Assembly (NCBI GenBank): GCA_964451955.1
Contig: CAYVKG010000002.1
Coordinates: forward strand, 62,001-126,000
From: JAPLNB01 sp964451955
GTDB lineage: Bacteria; Planctomycetota; Phycisphaerae; Tepidisphaerales; Tepidisphaeraceae
DNA length: 64,000 nucleotides
Direction: 5' to 3'
Position 1 is the stretch's first letter. Every line of letters starts with the position of its first letter. The position numbers were made by a program, and so were the translations under genes. A model generated the notes under the pieces. It did no database searches, was not told the origin of the DNA, and saw only the letters and a list, made by a program, of their open reading frames with translations. Positions 8,148 to 16,583 of this stretch are shown piece after piece.

Positions 8148-9526
8148 TGGGCATCCACCTTTTGATGAGGAGGTGCAGCGGCGGCATCGAGTGGCGTCAC
8201 ATAGCGTGGCTCAAGTCGCGAGGTGAGATTGCTGATGCTCATGCGACTTGGGTCGACGACATGGGCGGTGATGAGGATCACCACTTCCTGTTGCTGCTTG
8301 TCCTTTTCGACGGTACGGAAGGCGGCGCCCAGTCCGGGGACATCGCCGAGGCCGGGCACTTTGTTGATGATTGAGCGGTGCTGTTCGCGAAGCAGGCCGC
8401 CGATGAGGATGGTTTGGTTGTTTTTGATGTTGATGACGGTTTTGGCGTGCCGTCGGGTGACGACGGGGAGGGCGTTGGTGACGGTGTACTGGAGGCTGGC
8501 CGAGGCGTTGCGGTCCTGGTCGGCGATGACGTCGGAGACCTCGGGTTCGAGGTTGAGGGTGATCTGGCCGTCTTCGCCGATGTAGGGTGAGACCTTGAGG
8601 GTGACGCCGGACTTGATGGATTGGAGGGTGTAGTAGGGGTTGGAGGCCTGACCGCTGAGGAGGCTGAAGTATTTTTCCTGGCCGACGAAGATTTCGGCTT
8701 CGGTGTTGTTGACGACGAGAATTCTGGGGTTAGCCAGGACTTGGCCCTTGCGAGCCTCGACGATGGCGCGGAGGGTGAGGTCGACGTAGGTTCCGAGATC
8801 CGAGCCGGAGCCGTAGGCGATGGTGGAGATGAGGTTATCGGATCTTCCGGCGATATGTCGAGTTTTGAATTTCCAGTCGAGGGCGAGTTGTTTGGACCCG
8901 TCTTCGGTGAGTTCGAAGACGATGGCGTCGATGGCGACCTGTCGATTGGGCTGGTCGACGAGGCGGATGGCGTCGAGAACGCGTTGGCAGAGGGGTTGTG
9001 GCGCGGTGACGACGACGGTTCCGCTGGCCTTGTCGAAGGTGACATAGGGGGCCATTGAAGGATGGAGCAGTGATTTGATCTGGTCTGGCACGACGTGGGA
9101 GAGTTTGACTCGCATGGGTTCGGACAGTCGTTGAAAGAGGGGGTTGCCGGGATCGGCTCGGCCGACGAGGTAATAGTCTTTGACTTTCATGAAGCTGCAC
9201 CCGCCTGCGGCGCAGATGCGTTCGAGGGCGTCCTCGATAGACATGTCCTTGACGGACATGGAGACGATCCCTTGCACGGTTTGGTCGCAGACGATGACGG
9301 TGTCGGTCTGGGAGGCGATGTCCTGCATTACTTGTCGCAGGTCGGTATCGACCCAGAGGTTGGTGACGAGTTTTTGTGGTGTGGCGGGTTGTGTTGAAGG
9401 GGGAGGGGCCGACCGCGGAGTTGGTTCGGCGGCGTTGGCAAGCGGACTTGCGGCCAAAGCGCCGAGGACAAGCCAAGGGAGGACGTTGCCGGGGCGTTTG
9501 GGGAGGAGGGTTTGTTTATTGCGCAT
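8144..9526 (-). CDS. Short secretin (type II/III secretion-type outer membrane channel)
   Basis: A 460-residue secretin. A signal peptide (about 1-32, ending ANA-AEP) is followed by a Pro/Thr-rich linker. Next comes an N-terminal STN-like domain around 50-125 (LWVDTDLRQVMQDIASQT, then VKDMSIEDALERI) and a short N-domain ending QRVLDAIRLVDQPNRQV. The secretin beta-barrel domain runs from about 205 to 425 and contains the diagnostic VPGLGDVPGLGAAFR near residue 395. It is shorter than GspD or PilQ because it has fewer N-domains. No secretion ATPase or inner-membrane platform gene lies nearby. The neighbours are two small secreted proteins and a chaperone-like protein, so it may export or anchor those. 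Confidence 0.88.
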   Translation of the reverse strand: MRNKQTLLPKRPGNVLPWLVLGALAASPLANAAEPTPRSAPPPSTQPATPQKLVTNLWVDTDLRQVMQDIASQTDTVIVCDQTVQGIVSMSVKDMSIEDALERICAAGGCSFMKVKDYYLVGRADPGNPLFQRLSEPMRVKLSHVVPDQIKSLLHPSMAPYVTFDKASGTVVVTAPQPLCQRVLDAIRLVDQPNRQVAIDAIVFELTEDGSKQLALDWKFKTRHIAGRSDNLISTIAYGSGSDLGTYVDLTLRAIVEARKGQVLANPRILVVNNTEAEIFVGQEKYFSLLSGQASNPYYTLQSIKSGVTLKVSPYIGEDGQITLNLEPEVSDVIADQDRNASASLQYTVTNALPVVTRRHAKTVINIKNNQTILIGGLLREQHRSIINKVPGLGDVPGLGAAFRTVEKDKQQQEVVILITAHVVDPSRMSISNLTSRLEPRYVTPLDAAAAPPHQKVDAQ

Positions 9527-9527
9527 G

Positions 9528-10802
9528 TTAATTCTCCGTTGTCACTTCGATCTCGATGGGGATGTCGAGTTTACGGGTTTTGGATCCGTCCGCGCCGCCT
9601 TCGAGGGTTATGGTGGCGTAGTAAGTGCCAGCGGCTGTTTTGTGGGGGACGTGAACGCTCAATTCCACGGATTTGCGTCCACTTTTGTAGATGGAGAAGC
9701 TTTGGGGCCGGACGGTGATCCAGGAAGGCTCCGGGGTGGGGCCGGTGAAGGCAACGGAAGCGGCGCACTGGATGGGCTCATCGCTGACATTGCGGACGGC
9801 CAGGGCGAGGCTACGGGTGGCGCCGGCCGGGATGGTGGGGACGATTTTTTCGGGCAGGACATCGACGACGGCGGCTTCTTCGCGGAGGCGTCTTTGCATG
9901 GCGAGGAGCATCTCGGCCTGAGCTGGGAGTATTTCGATGGGCAATTCGTGTCTTGCGCGGGCCCATGAGGATTGGTAGTCCATATCGATGCGGACGGTGT
10001 ATTTTCCTGCGGGGACGGGCTTGGGGAAGACGGCTTCGAACTGTCGGGTGTCGCCGGCGAAGACACAGGGCCGGCGGCTGGTGAGTGGGGCGGTGAACAT
10101 GATGCGGGATCGAGCGTCGAGGAGGGTGATCTTTCCGCTGGCGTCGAATCTGGCCCGTCCGACGTTCTGGAGGGCGACGAGCATGCGGGGGAGTTCTGGG
10201 GAAGCGGGTTGCTCATGGGAGGCGGGCTGAGTGGTCGGCTCGCGGGTGGGGGTTTTGGGCCAGACGATTTCGCAGGCGCCGATCTTGGCGTGCTTGGGCA
10301 AGGTTTGTCCGAGGATGGTGACGAAGATACCGGAGGCGATGCGGTACTGGACGACGACGCCGCCCGCGGTACGTCCCTTTGCGGCCAGGGTGACGAGGAC
10401 GGCGCTGTAGTACTCGCCGGGCTGGGCGGAGAGTGGGGGGCGAATGGTGCATTCGATGACTTCTGAGCGGTCTGGATCGACGGTGATGTCGGGTTTGTTG
10501 AGGGAGATCCACTTGCTGGCGGAATTGGGCATGACACCGGGTTCGAGGAACTCAAGCGATCCGGGCTCGGAGACTTTGACGTCGGCGATGGCGAATTGCA
10601 TGGTTTGGGGCGTGCCGATGCCGCCGCGGGCGTTGTTTGTGAGGGTGATACGGACCTTTCCTTCTTCACCGGGCTTGAGGCTGATCTCCTGTTTGAGAGG
10701 TGAGACGGCCATACCGGCGAAAGCGGGGGCCGCAGCGGAGGCGAGAGTGAGGCAGAAGGCCAGGAGCCGAGTGTTGAGGATGTTTGGGGAAGTGATGTTC
10801 AT
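9528..10802 (-). CDS. Periplasmic Ig-like, chaperone-type protein
   Basis: A 424-residue secreted protein: signal peptide about 1-30 (ends AFA-GMA), then beta-rich domains. The first opens with a PapD/DUF916-like pattern (SPLKQEISLKPGEEGKVRIT, then LTVDPDRS-like and GEYYSAVLV), as in fimbrial chaperones and WxL-partner proteins. A second half contains PVPAGKYTVRIDMDY and a last Ig-like repeat with NVSDEPIQCAASVAF. It lies 10 bp after the upstream small secreted gene. I chose ATG 10802 because it has AGGAACC upstream and begins the signal peptide. It probably handles or presents the small beta proteins, but this is inference from fold and position. Confidence 0.65.
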   Translation of the reverse strand: MNITSPNILNTRLLAFCLTLASAAAPAFAGMAVSPLKQEISLKPGEEGKVRITLTNNARGGIGTPQTMQFAIADVKVSEPGSLEFLEPGVMPNSASKWISLNKPDITVDPDRSEVIECTIRPPLSAQPGEYYSAVLVTLAAKGRTAGGVVVQYRIASGIFVTILGQTLPKHAKIGACEIVWPKTPTREPTTQPASHEQPASPELPRMLVALQNVGRARFDASGKITLLDARSRIMFTAPLTSRRPCVFAGDTRQFEAVFPKPVPAGKYTVRIDMDYQSSWARARHELPIEILPAQAEMLLAMQRRLREEAAVVDVLPEKIVPTIPAGATRSLALAVRNVSDEPIQCAASVAFTGPTPEPSWITVRPQSFSIYKSGRKSVELSVHVPHKTAAGTYYATITLEGGADGSKTRKLDIPIEIEVTTEN

Positions 10803-10812
10803 GTGGTTCCTG

Positions 10813-11271
10813 TTACCAAGTGGCGGTGAGGGTGATGCTCGCGGTATAGACGCCGGCATCCGGGGCCTCGGTGGCGGGTGAGGTAGCTTGGACCCAGAGG
10901 GTGATGGTGCTGTTGGGTCCGGTGCCGAGGACGTGGTAGATCTGAGTGATGAAGGTTGTGGCGGCGACCCAGGCCGCGTCGGGGTTTGCCAGGTCGGCGC
11001 CGGTGAGTTTGTAGGCGGTGGCGAGGGTGCGGCCATTGGAGGTGAGGGTTTCGTTGCCAGCCAGAGCGACGGAGACGGCGATATCGCAGGCGACGTCGTG
11101 TTGGAGGGTGATATTGGTGCTGGCGCTGACGACCTGATTGACGCTATTGATGTGGGTGGGGATGGAGAGCGAATAGGGTTCGGCGACCCAGCTGGCTCCC
11201 CCCTGGGAGAGAGTGGTGGCCCAGCAAATCGCCAGGAGCACGAGGGTGGCTCGCATCAGGTTGGTACCCAT
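10813..11271 (-). CDS. Small secreted beta-rich protein B, fimbrial-subunit-like
   Basis: A 152-residue secreted protein with an N-terminal signal (hydrophobic residues about 5-22) and a Ser/Thr/Val-rich body of predicted beta strands. It ends DAGVYTASITLTATW. The terminal strand alternates hydrophobic residues and stops in an aromatic residue, as do pilin-type and spore-coat-U/DUF4402-like proteins whose last strand engages a chaperone or neighbour. It is a divergent paralogue of the next gene upstream, sharing VNQ...SASTNITL-like, TLATAYKLTG and the same C-terminal motif. No family was recognised with certainty. Confidence 0.65.
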   Translation of the reverse strand: MGTNLMRATLVLLAICWATTLSQGGASWVAEPYSLSIPTHINSVNQVVSASTNITLQHDVACDIAVSVALAGNETLTSNGRTLATAYKLTGADLANPDAAWVAATTFITQIYHVLGTGPNSTITLWVQATSPATEAPDAGVYTASITLTATW

Positions 11272-11405
11272 CCGTGGGTCTCCTTCAATCCGTTAGTGCC
11301 TCCACCGAAATGCGTGGCCGGAAACGCGCCACAACCCCCATCACCGCGGAAGCGGGGTTGGGGGTGTGCGATTTCGTGTCTTCCCTCGATCGTCTTCTTC
11401 CGGCG

Positions 11406-11945
11406 TTACCATGCAGCGGTGAGGGTTACGCCGCAGGTGTAGTTACCCGAATCGGGGGCCGACGCGGTTGGGCTGCTCATCCTGGCGCCCAAGGTGACGT
11501 CGTAGGCGCCGGTTCCGGATACGTGGGTGATGGTATACTCGTTGGCGCTATGGAAGAACTGGCCGGCGTTGGTGCCTGCGACCTTGTAGTCGGCATCGCC
11601 GCCGCCGTCGATATTGCCTGTGAGCTTATACTCGGTGGTAAGAGTTTGGGTGCCGTTTGTGAGGATGCCGCTGTTGGTGGTTCCTGTTGGGGTGAGGGTG
11701 ACGGTGACGTTGGTGTAGAGTTTATAGGTTTTGCTGACGGTGCGGGACTGATTGACGGCGGTGATATGGCCGCTCCAGTCGGACGCCAGGATGCTGTGGG
11801 TGCCCGCATCCCATTCGGCAAAGGAATCAACGGTTCCTGTGAGGGTGATGACGGTGGCGACGGAACCTGCGCCCCATGCGAGGAGGGGATAGATCACAGC
11901 GGCGGATAGGAAAGCCAAGGCACACGCTATCTTGACCTTTAACAT
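11406..11945 (-). CDS. Small secreted beta-rich protein A, fimbrial-subunit-like
   Basis: First gene of the operon: 179 residues, signal peptide about 1-26 (ends AWG-AGS), then strands rich in Thr, Ser and Gly. Features shared with protein B are a VNQSRTVSKTYKLYTNVTV strand, TLTTEYKLTG, and the C-terminal SGNYTCGVTLTAAW. It contains a single cysteine close to the C-terminus. Length and pattern resemble DUF4402 or spore-coat-U type beta sandwiches, but I cannot name a family. The 133-bp gap to protein B has a short CAACCCC/GGGGTTG inverted repeat and no other recognisable element. Confidence 0.65.
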   Translation of the reverse strand: MLKVKIACALAFLSAAVIYPLLAWGAGSVATVITLTGTVDSFAEWDAGTHSILASDWSGHITAVNQSRTVSKTYKLYTNVTVTLTPTGTTNSGILTNGTQTLTTEYKLTGNIDGGGDADYKVAGTNAGQFFHSANEYTITHVSGTGAYDVTLGARMSSPTASAPDSGNYTCGVTLTAAW

Positions 11946-12050
11946 AGCTGACTCCTTACGGGATGAATCGCAGTGCCGCGACCATCAAGCGATTCGGGTC
12001 CGTCCATGCCGTACGTGACTTGCGCGTCTGGGGCCCGTATTGGGGGCACC

Positions 12051-12076
12051 CGTGGCGGGACTGGAAGCCCGCCACG
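12051..12076. repeat. Perfect 9-bp hairpin upstream of the secretin operon
   Basis: CGTGGCGGG at 12051-12059 pairs with CCCGCCACG at 12068-12076 across an 8-nt loop. On the minus strand it lies about 105 bp before the first gene of the secretin operon, and on the same strand downstream of the HisN-like gene (stop at 12165). No T-tract follows on either strand, so a classical terminator is unlikely. It may be a leader structure, operator, or copy of a dispersed palindrome. The rest of the 219-bp gap holds nothing I recognise. Confidence 0.5.
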
Positions 12077-12164
12077 TTAATAGATCGTCAGGAATGTGGT
12101 TTGGCTGAGAGAATTTATTGAAAAAAGTTGCGAATTTGTATGCTATCGGATGTGCCAGGGCGGG

Positions 12165-12998
12165 CTAAGATCGCGATTTTTCGGAGGTCAGGATGGCGAG
12201 GACCGGGTCGTGAAGGCGTCCGTTGGTGGCAACGGCATCCTTGCCCCAGATGGTGGCATTTCCTTGCCAATCGCTGAATTGTCCGCCGGCTTCCAGGAGG
12301 ATGGGCAGCATGGGTGCGCAATCCCAGGGTTTGATGGTCGAGTCGAGCATGATATCGGCGCGGCCGGTCGCAACGAGGACGTAACCGTAGCAATCGCCCC
12401 AGGTTCGCTGGATTCGGGTTTTTTTTGCGAGGTTTTCGAACGCGTCGGATCTTGCGATGGCCGAGGTGATGCTGCTGGCCATGAGGGAGGCGTCAGCCAG
12501 GTTGCTGACGGATGATACATGTGCCGGGCGGCCGTTCCAGCGGCACCCCATGCCGGTGGCGGCGACCACCATTTCGTCGAGCGCGGGCATATAGACGACG
12601 CCGACGGACGGTTTGCCCTGTACTTCGATGCCGATCAGGACGCCATAGAGGGGCATTCCGCAGACGAAGCTTTTGGTGCCGTCGATGGGGTCGATGATCC
12701 AGCGATAGTCGGGATTTCCGTCGGTTTTTCCGCCCTCTTCGCCCAGGATGGTGTGGTCTGGGAAACTGCGGGCGATGCAGTCGCGGATGACTTGCTCGGC
12801 TTCACGATCGGCCTGGGTGACGGGGGTATTATCGGACTTGATTTCGACCGCCAGGCGGGTGTTGAAGTAAGCCAGGGTTCGGCGTCCGGCGAGGTAGGCG
12901 GCGTCAATGGCGACGGACAGCAAGTCGCTGAGCGTTGGTTGACTGGCACCCGGGACGGCGTGCATACGATGGGAGAGATGGTCGTCGCTGATGGTCAT
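12165..12998 (-). CDS. Inositol-monophosphatase-family phosphatase, HisN-like
   Basis: A 277-residue member of the Mg-dependent IMPase fold. The metal-site motifs are complete: LGEEGG (about residues 92-97), DPIDGTKSF (about 107-115) and WDCAPMLPILLEAGG towards the C-terminus. The wording DPIDGTKSFVCGMPLYG is closest to HisN-type histidinol-phosphate phosphatases, which complete histidine synthesis, but related enzymes act on inositol phosphates or PAP. No histidine gene is adjacent. It is divergent from the GmhB-like gene, sharing a 122-bp gap. Confidence 0.82.
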   Translation of the reverse strand: MTISDDHLSHRMHAVPGASQPTLSDLLSVAIDAAYLAGRRTLAYFNTRLAVEIKSDNTPVTQADREAEQVIRDCIARSFPDHTILGEEGGKTDGNPDYRWIIDPIDGTKSFVCGMPLYGVLIGIEVQGKPSVGVVYMPALDEMVVAATGMGCRWNGRPAHVSSVSNLADASLMASSITSAIARSDAFENLAKKTRIQRTWGDCYGYVLVATGRADIMLDSTIKPWDCAPMLPILLEAGGQFSDWQGNATIWGKDAVATNGRLHDPVLAILTSEKSRS

Positions 12999-13120
12999 TG
13001 TTTACTTTTACCGCGTTGTGTCGTTGCAGGCAAACGCGGCTTCTTGATCGGGGATGTTGGCCGAGGGATAATGGGGTCTTGAACGGAGTCACCCTGCAGC
13101 CGGATGGAGACGGAATTCGT

Positions 13121-14164
13121 ATGAAGCGTCCTGCGGTTTTTTTTGATCGGGACAATACGCTGATAGTGAGCGATGGCTACCTTGGCGATCCTGGGGGTGT
13201 GGTGTTGGTGGATGGCGCGGCGGATGCGGTTGCCAAGGCCCGCCAGTACGGGTTCAGGGTGGTGACGATCAGCAACCAGAGCGGGGTGGCCCGCGGGCTG
13301 TTTGACGAGAGCGCGGTACAAGCGGTCAATCGACGATTGTCGGAACTGCTAACGGAGGCCAACCCGGCGGCGATCATCGAAGATCACGAGTATTGTCCGT
13401 ATCATCCGGAAGCGGTTGTTGAGGAATACAAGCAGGACAGTTTTCTTCGCAAGCCGAAGCCGGGGATGATTCTCGCGGCGGCGGAGAAGCTGTCGCTGGA
13501 CCTTGGGCGAAGCTGGGTGGTGGGGGACGCGGCGCGGGACATAGAAGCCGGCAAGGCGGCGGGGTGTCGGACGGTTCTGGTGCGGGACCCGGCGATATCG
13601 CCGTCGCCGGCGGCGGAGGTTTGCAGCGGCGTTGCGCCGGATTTCACGGTGTCGTCGATAGGCGAGGCGGTCGAGGTGATTGGTCGGCAGATGCTATGCA
13701 GTGCGGCGAGCAGGTCGGGGGAATCGCCACAAGCCGCAACCGTGAGGCCGATTGGCCAGGAAAAGACAGGAGATGAGGATACCATGGCGGACGAGACGAC
13801 CGAATCGCCGACGGTTTTGCCGAGGCCCCTGGAGTCGCAGTTACCGATGCCGGAGGTGAGCGGTTCGTCGTCGCAGTCGGCGGGACCCTCGGCGGCCTCT
13901 GCCGGGCCGGAGTCATCGGCGGTGTCGAGGATCGAGCGGTTACTGGAGCAGATTGTTGGGGAGCTTCGCCGCCGGGAGGAGCCTGTTCCGGACTTTTCGG
14001 TGAGCAAGCTGATGGCCGGGATCGTGCAGATACTGGCGTTGGCGATTCTGTTTTTGGCGTACCTGCGGCGGGACGATGCGACGGTGCTGAATTCGACGAT
14101 GATATTTGCGGTTTATCTTCAGGTTCTGACGATTGCGCTGTTGATCATGGGGAAGCAGCGATGA
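13121..14164 (+). CDS. GmhB-type HAD phosphatase with C-terminal membrane extension
   Basis: The first ~205 of 347 residues form a HAD-IIIA phosphatase like GmhB (heptose 1,7-bisphosphate 7-phosphatase): FFDRDNT with both catalytic aspartates, TISNQSG, YCPYHPE with the zinc-loop Cys/His, RKPKPGM and VGDAARDIEAG. Then follow a Ser/Pro-rich linker, a charged helix (IERLLEQIVGELRRRE) and two membrane segments ending at the C-terminus. GmhB itself is about 190 residues, so the tail is unusual. ATG 13121 is chosen because the motif follows directly. An in-frame ATG at 13784 with AGGAGATGAGG upstream could start the tail as a separate protein. Confidence 0.8.
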   Translation: MKRPAVFFDRDNTLIVSDGYLGDPGGVVLVDGAADAVAKARQYGFRVVTISNQSGVARGLFDESAVQAVNRRLSELLTEANPAAIIEDHEYCPYHPEAVVEEYKQDSFLRKPKPGMILAAAEKLSLDLGRSWVVGDAARDIEAGKAAGCRTVLVRDPAISPSPAAEVCSGVAPDFTVSSIGEAVEVIGRQMLCSAASRSGESPQAATVRPIGQEKTGDEDTMADETTESPTVLPRPLESQLPMPEVSGSSSQSAGPSAASAGPESSAVSRIERLLEQIVGELRRREEPVPDFSVSKLMAGIVQILALAILFLAYLRRDDATVLNSTMIFAVYLQVLTIALLIMGKQR

Positions 14165-14279
14165 TTGATCGGGCATGTGAGGATGTCGGGGGTTTGAGGG
14201 ATGGGAGGAAGGGGATGCGGGGGCCGGGTCGGGAAGTGGAGTGTAGCGGCCGATGGGCTGACTGTTTGCCGGGGAGAGG

Positions 14280-15164
14280 ATGATGGTCGACCGGATTCCC
14301 GTTCTGCTCGATACGGACATTGGCAGCGACATTGACGACGCGGTGGCGCTGGCGTATTTGCTGCGTCAGCCGCGATGTGAACTGGTGGGCATCACGACGG
14401 TGAGCGGGGATGTTGCCAGACGAGCGGCGTGCGCGGAGGTGATCTGTCGAGCGGCGGGCCGGGGAGAAGTGCCCATTCACTGCGGGGCATCGGAGGTGTT
14501 GTTGATGGGGCCTGGTCAGCCGGGAGTTCCGCAATACGAAGCGATTCGCGGGCGGCCGCACCGGGCAATTCGCGTAGCGGGCACGGCGGTGGACTTCATG
14601 CGAGAGACGATACGGAATCGTCCGGGCGAGATCACGCTTCTGACGATTGGGCCGTACACGAACGCCGCCATTCTGTTTGCCGCGGATCCGGAGGTTCCCG
14701 GTTTGCTGAAGCGGGTGGTGAGCATGGGCGGGATTTTCTTTGGTGAGGGCGAGAAGCGGGAATGGAACGCGTTGGTTGATCCTGTGGCGACGGCGATGGT
14801 CTACCGGACGGCGTTGCCGAGGCATCTGAGCGTTGGTTTGGACGTTACGCTGAAATGCCGGATGCGTGCTGAAGTGGTTCGAGAGCGGTTTAAGCTGTCG
14901 CCGCTCGATGTGGTGGCGGAGATGGCGGAGGTGTGGTTTTCGCATGCGGACGAGCTGACGTTCCACGATCCGCTTGCGGCGGCGGTCATCTTTTGGCCGT
15001 CGATCTGCGAGTATGTTGAGGGCGACATCGCGGTATCGATTGATGCGGACGAGAAGAGAGCGGGGCAGACGCGTTTTTCCATGCGTTCGGGAGGTCGGCA
15101 CGTTGTTGCGAAGTCGGTGGACGCGGGGGCGTTTTTCGAAGAGTACTTCTCCGTCGTGTGCTGA
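14280..15164 (+). CDS. Inosine/uridine-preferring nucleoside hydrolase
   Basis: Hydrolyses the N-glycosidic bond of ribonucleosides, releasing base and ribose for salvage. The 294-residue protein starts with the calcium-binding signature LLDTDIGSDIDDAVAL (residues about 8-23), has LTIGPYTNAA and SMGG in the middle, and HDPLAAA towards the C-terminus with the second metal Asp. GGGGAGAGG precedes tandem ATGs at 14280 and 14283. The neighbours are unrelated in pathway, and the 115 bp upstream contain no recognised element. Confidence 0.9.
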   Translation: MMVDRIPVLLDTDIGSDIDDAVALAYLLRQPRCELVGITTVSGDVARRAACAEVICRAAGRGEVPIHCGASEVLLMGPGQPGVPQYEAIRGRPHRAIRVAGTAVDFMRETIRNRPGEITLLTIGPYTNAAILFAADPEVPGLLKRVVSMGGIFFGEGEKREWNALVDPVATAMVYRTALPRHLSVGLDVTLKCRMRAEVVRERFKLSPLDVVAEMAEVWFSHADELTFHDPLAAAVIFWPSICEYVEGDIAVSIDADEKRAGQTRFSMRSGGRHVVAKSVDAGAFFEEYFSVVC

Positions 15165-15259
15165 TGGGTGTTGGTATCGGAAATGACGGGGTTCGGTGGG
15201 TGGTTCGCTCCCTCTTAACCGGGTTGGGGCATATAATGTCGGATTGATTGGGAGACCAG

Positions 15260-15910
15260 ATGACCAAGAGAGAAGTGACGGGCAGGAACGAATGGCAAGC
15301 AACGGAGGGGCGGTTGGCGGGGGGGGGTGCTGCTCCTGTTGATTTGCCGCGGATCGAGCGGGCGGTGCGGGAGATTTTGCTGGCGGTGGGAGAAGATCCG
15401 GACCGGGAGGGTCTGATCAAGACGCCGAGCCGGGTTGCGCGAGCGTATGCGGAACTGATGGCGGGTTTGCGAGAGGATCCGCGTATTCATTTGGAGACGG
15501 TATTTCACGAGCGATACGACGAGATGGTGCTGCTGCGTGACATTGAGTTTCACTCTGTGTGCGAGCATCATCTGTTGCCGTTCACGGGGAGGGCGCATGT
15601 TGCCTATCTTCCTGACGGAAAGGTGGTTGGTCTGAGCAAGCTGGCGCGGCTGGTGGAGGGTTTTGCGCGTCGCCCGCAGGTGCAGGAGCGGCTAACGGGG
15701 CAGATTGCGGATGCTCTGATGGAGGCGTTGAATCCGATGGGTGCCGCGTGTGTGATCGAGGCGACGCACACGTGCATGACGATGCGCGGCGCGAAGAAGC
15801 CTGGGAGCGTGATGGTGACGAGCGCGCTGAGGGGAATATTCAAGGAGAATCCGGCCAGCCGTGCGGAGATTCTCTCGTTGATGTACGGTGGGACGAACGC
15901 GGTGAAGTGA
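15260..15910 (+). CDS. folE: GTP cyclohydrolase I
   Basis: Converts GTP to 7,8-dihydroneopterin triphosphate, the entry step of folate and pterin synthesis. The 216-residue protein contains EDPDREGLIKTPSR, the zinc/catalytic segment FHSVCEHHLLPFTG, GLSKLAR, and RPQVQERLT; the second zinc cysteine is in THTCMTMRG. It is therefore the zinc-dependent FolE type (IA). GGGAG five bases before ATG 15260 favours that start over a TTG at 15248. The TPR-YggX fusion gene follows after 18 bp and may be co-transcribed. Confidence 0.96.
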   Translation: MTKREVTGRNEWQATEGRLAGGGAAPVDLPRIERAVREILLAVGEDPDREGLIKTPSRVARAYAELMAGLREDPRIHLETVFHERYDEMVLLRDIEFHSVCEHHLLPFTGRAHVAYLPDGKVVGLSKLARLVEGFARRPQVQERLTGQIADALMEALNPMGAACVIEATHTCMTMRGAKKPGSVMVTSALRGIFKENPASRAEILSLMYGGTNAVK

Positions 15911-15928
15911 GCGAAAGCGGAGCCCGTT

Positions 15929-16525
15929 ATGGCCGATACGAACGTTCGGATTGAGCAGTTTCGCAAGATGGCCGCAGACGATCCGAAGAATGAGCTTGCG
16001 CATTTTTCGTTAGGAAGGGCGTATCTGGACGCGGATCAATTTGATGGTGCAATTGGGTGTTTTGAACGGGCGGTCGAGTTGAATCCGCAGATGAGCCGGG
16101 CGTATCAGCTGCTGGGGTTGTCGCTGCAGCGAAGCGGTCGCAGGGAGGAAGCGATCGAGGCGATTGGGAAGGGGATTGTGGTGGCGAATGATCGCGGGGA
16201 CCTTGTGCCGCGGAACGAGATGATGGAGATGCTGCGAGAGATGGGTGCTGCGGCGCCGGAGCTGAAGTTGGCGGAGGTTTCGCAGGCGGTTGGCGCCGAC
16301 CAGGTTCTGTGTCATCGGTGTGCCCGGGTTGGCGGGAAGCTGGCGTCGCTGCCGTTCAAGAGCGTTTTGGGTCGTGAGATTCAGGAGAAGATCTGTCAGT
16401 CCTGCTGGCGCGAGTGGGTTGCGATGGGGACGAAGGTGATCAACGAATTGCGGCTGTCGATGGTGGAGCCTGAGTCACAGCGCATCTTTAATCAGCACAT
16501 GCGGGAGTTCCTGAACCTGGAGTGA
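15929..16525 (+). CDS. TPR protein fused to a YggX-like Fe(II)-trafficking domain
   Basis: A 198-residue two-part protein. Residues 1-100 hold two clear TPR units (LGRAYLDADQFDGAIGCFERAVELNP, then LLGLSLQRSGRREEAIEAI). Residues about 125-198 match the YggX/Fe(2+)-trafficking family: GREIQEKICQSCWREWVAMG, KVINELRLSM and QHMREFLNLE correspond to its Gly-Arg-Ile, Trp-x-x-Trp and INE(K/R)xLxM patterns. A Cys-x-x-Cys pair (CHRC, about 129-132) starts the second part. YggX protects iron-sulfur proteins from oxidative damage in enterobacteria, and the TPR part may recruit clients. The domain assignment is by eye. Confidence 0.75.
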   Translation: MADTNVRIEQFRKMAADDPKNELAHFSLGRAYLDADQFDGAIGCFERAVELNPQMSRAYQLLGLSLQRSGRREEAIEAIGKGIVVANDRGDLVPRNEMMEMLREMGAAAPELKLAEVSQAVGADQVLCHRCARVGGKLASLPFKSVLGREIQEKICQSCWREWVAMGTKVINELRLSMVEPESQRIFNQHMREFLNLE

Positions 16526-16583
16526 GAGGGGTTTTGCGGGGATATGGGGCAGGTTTGGGGTCCTGGGGGATTTGTCGGCGGGT

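Noticed and set aside
11946..12164. Possible cyclic-di-GMP riboswitch before the secretin operon
   Set aside because: Looked for the GEMM conserved core on the minus strand and did not find it; only a simple 9-bp hairpin is present.
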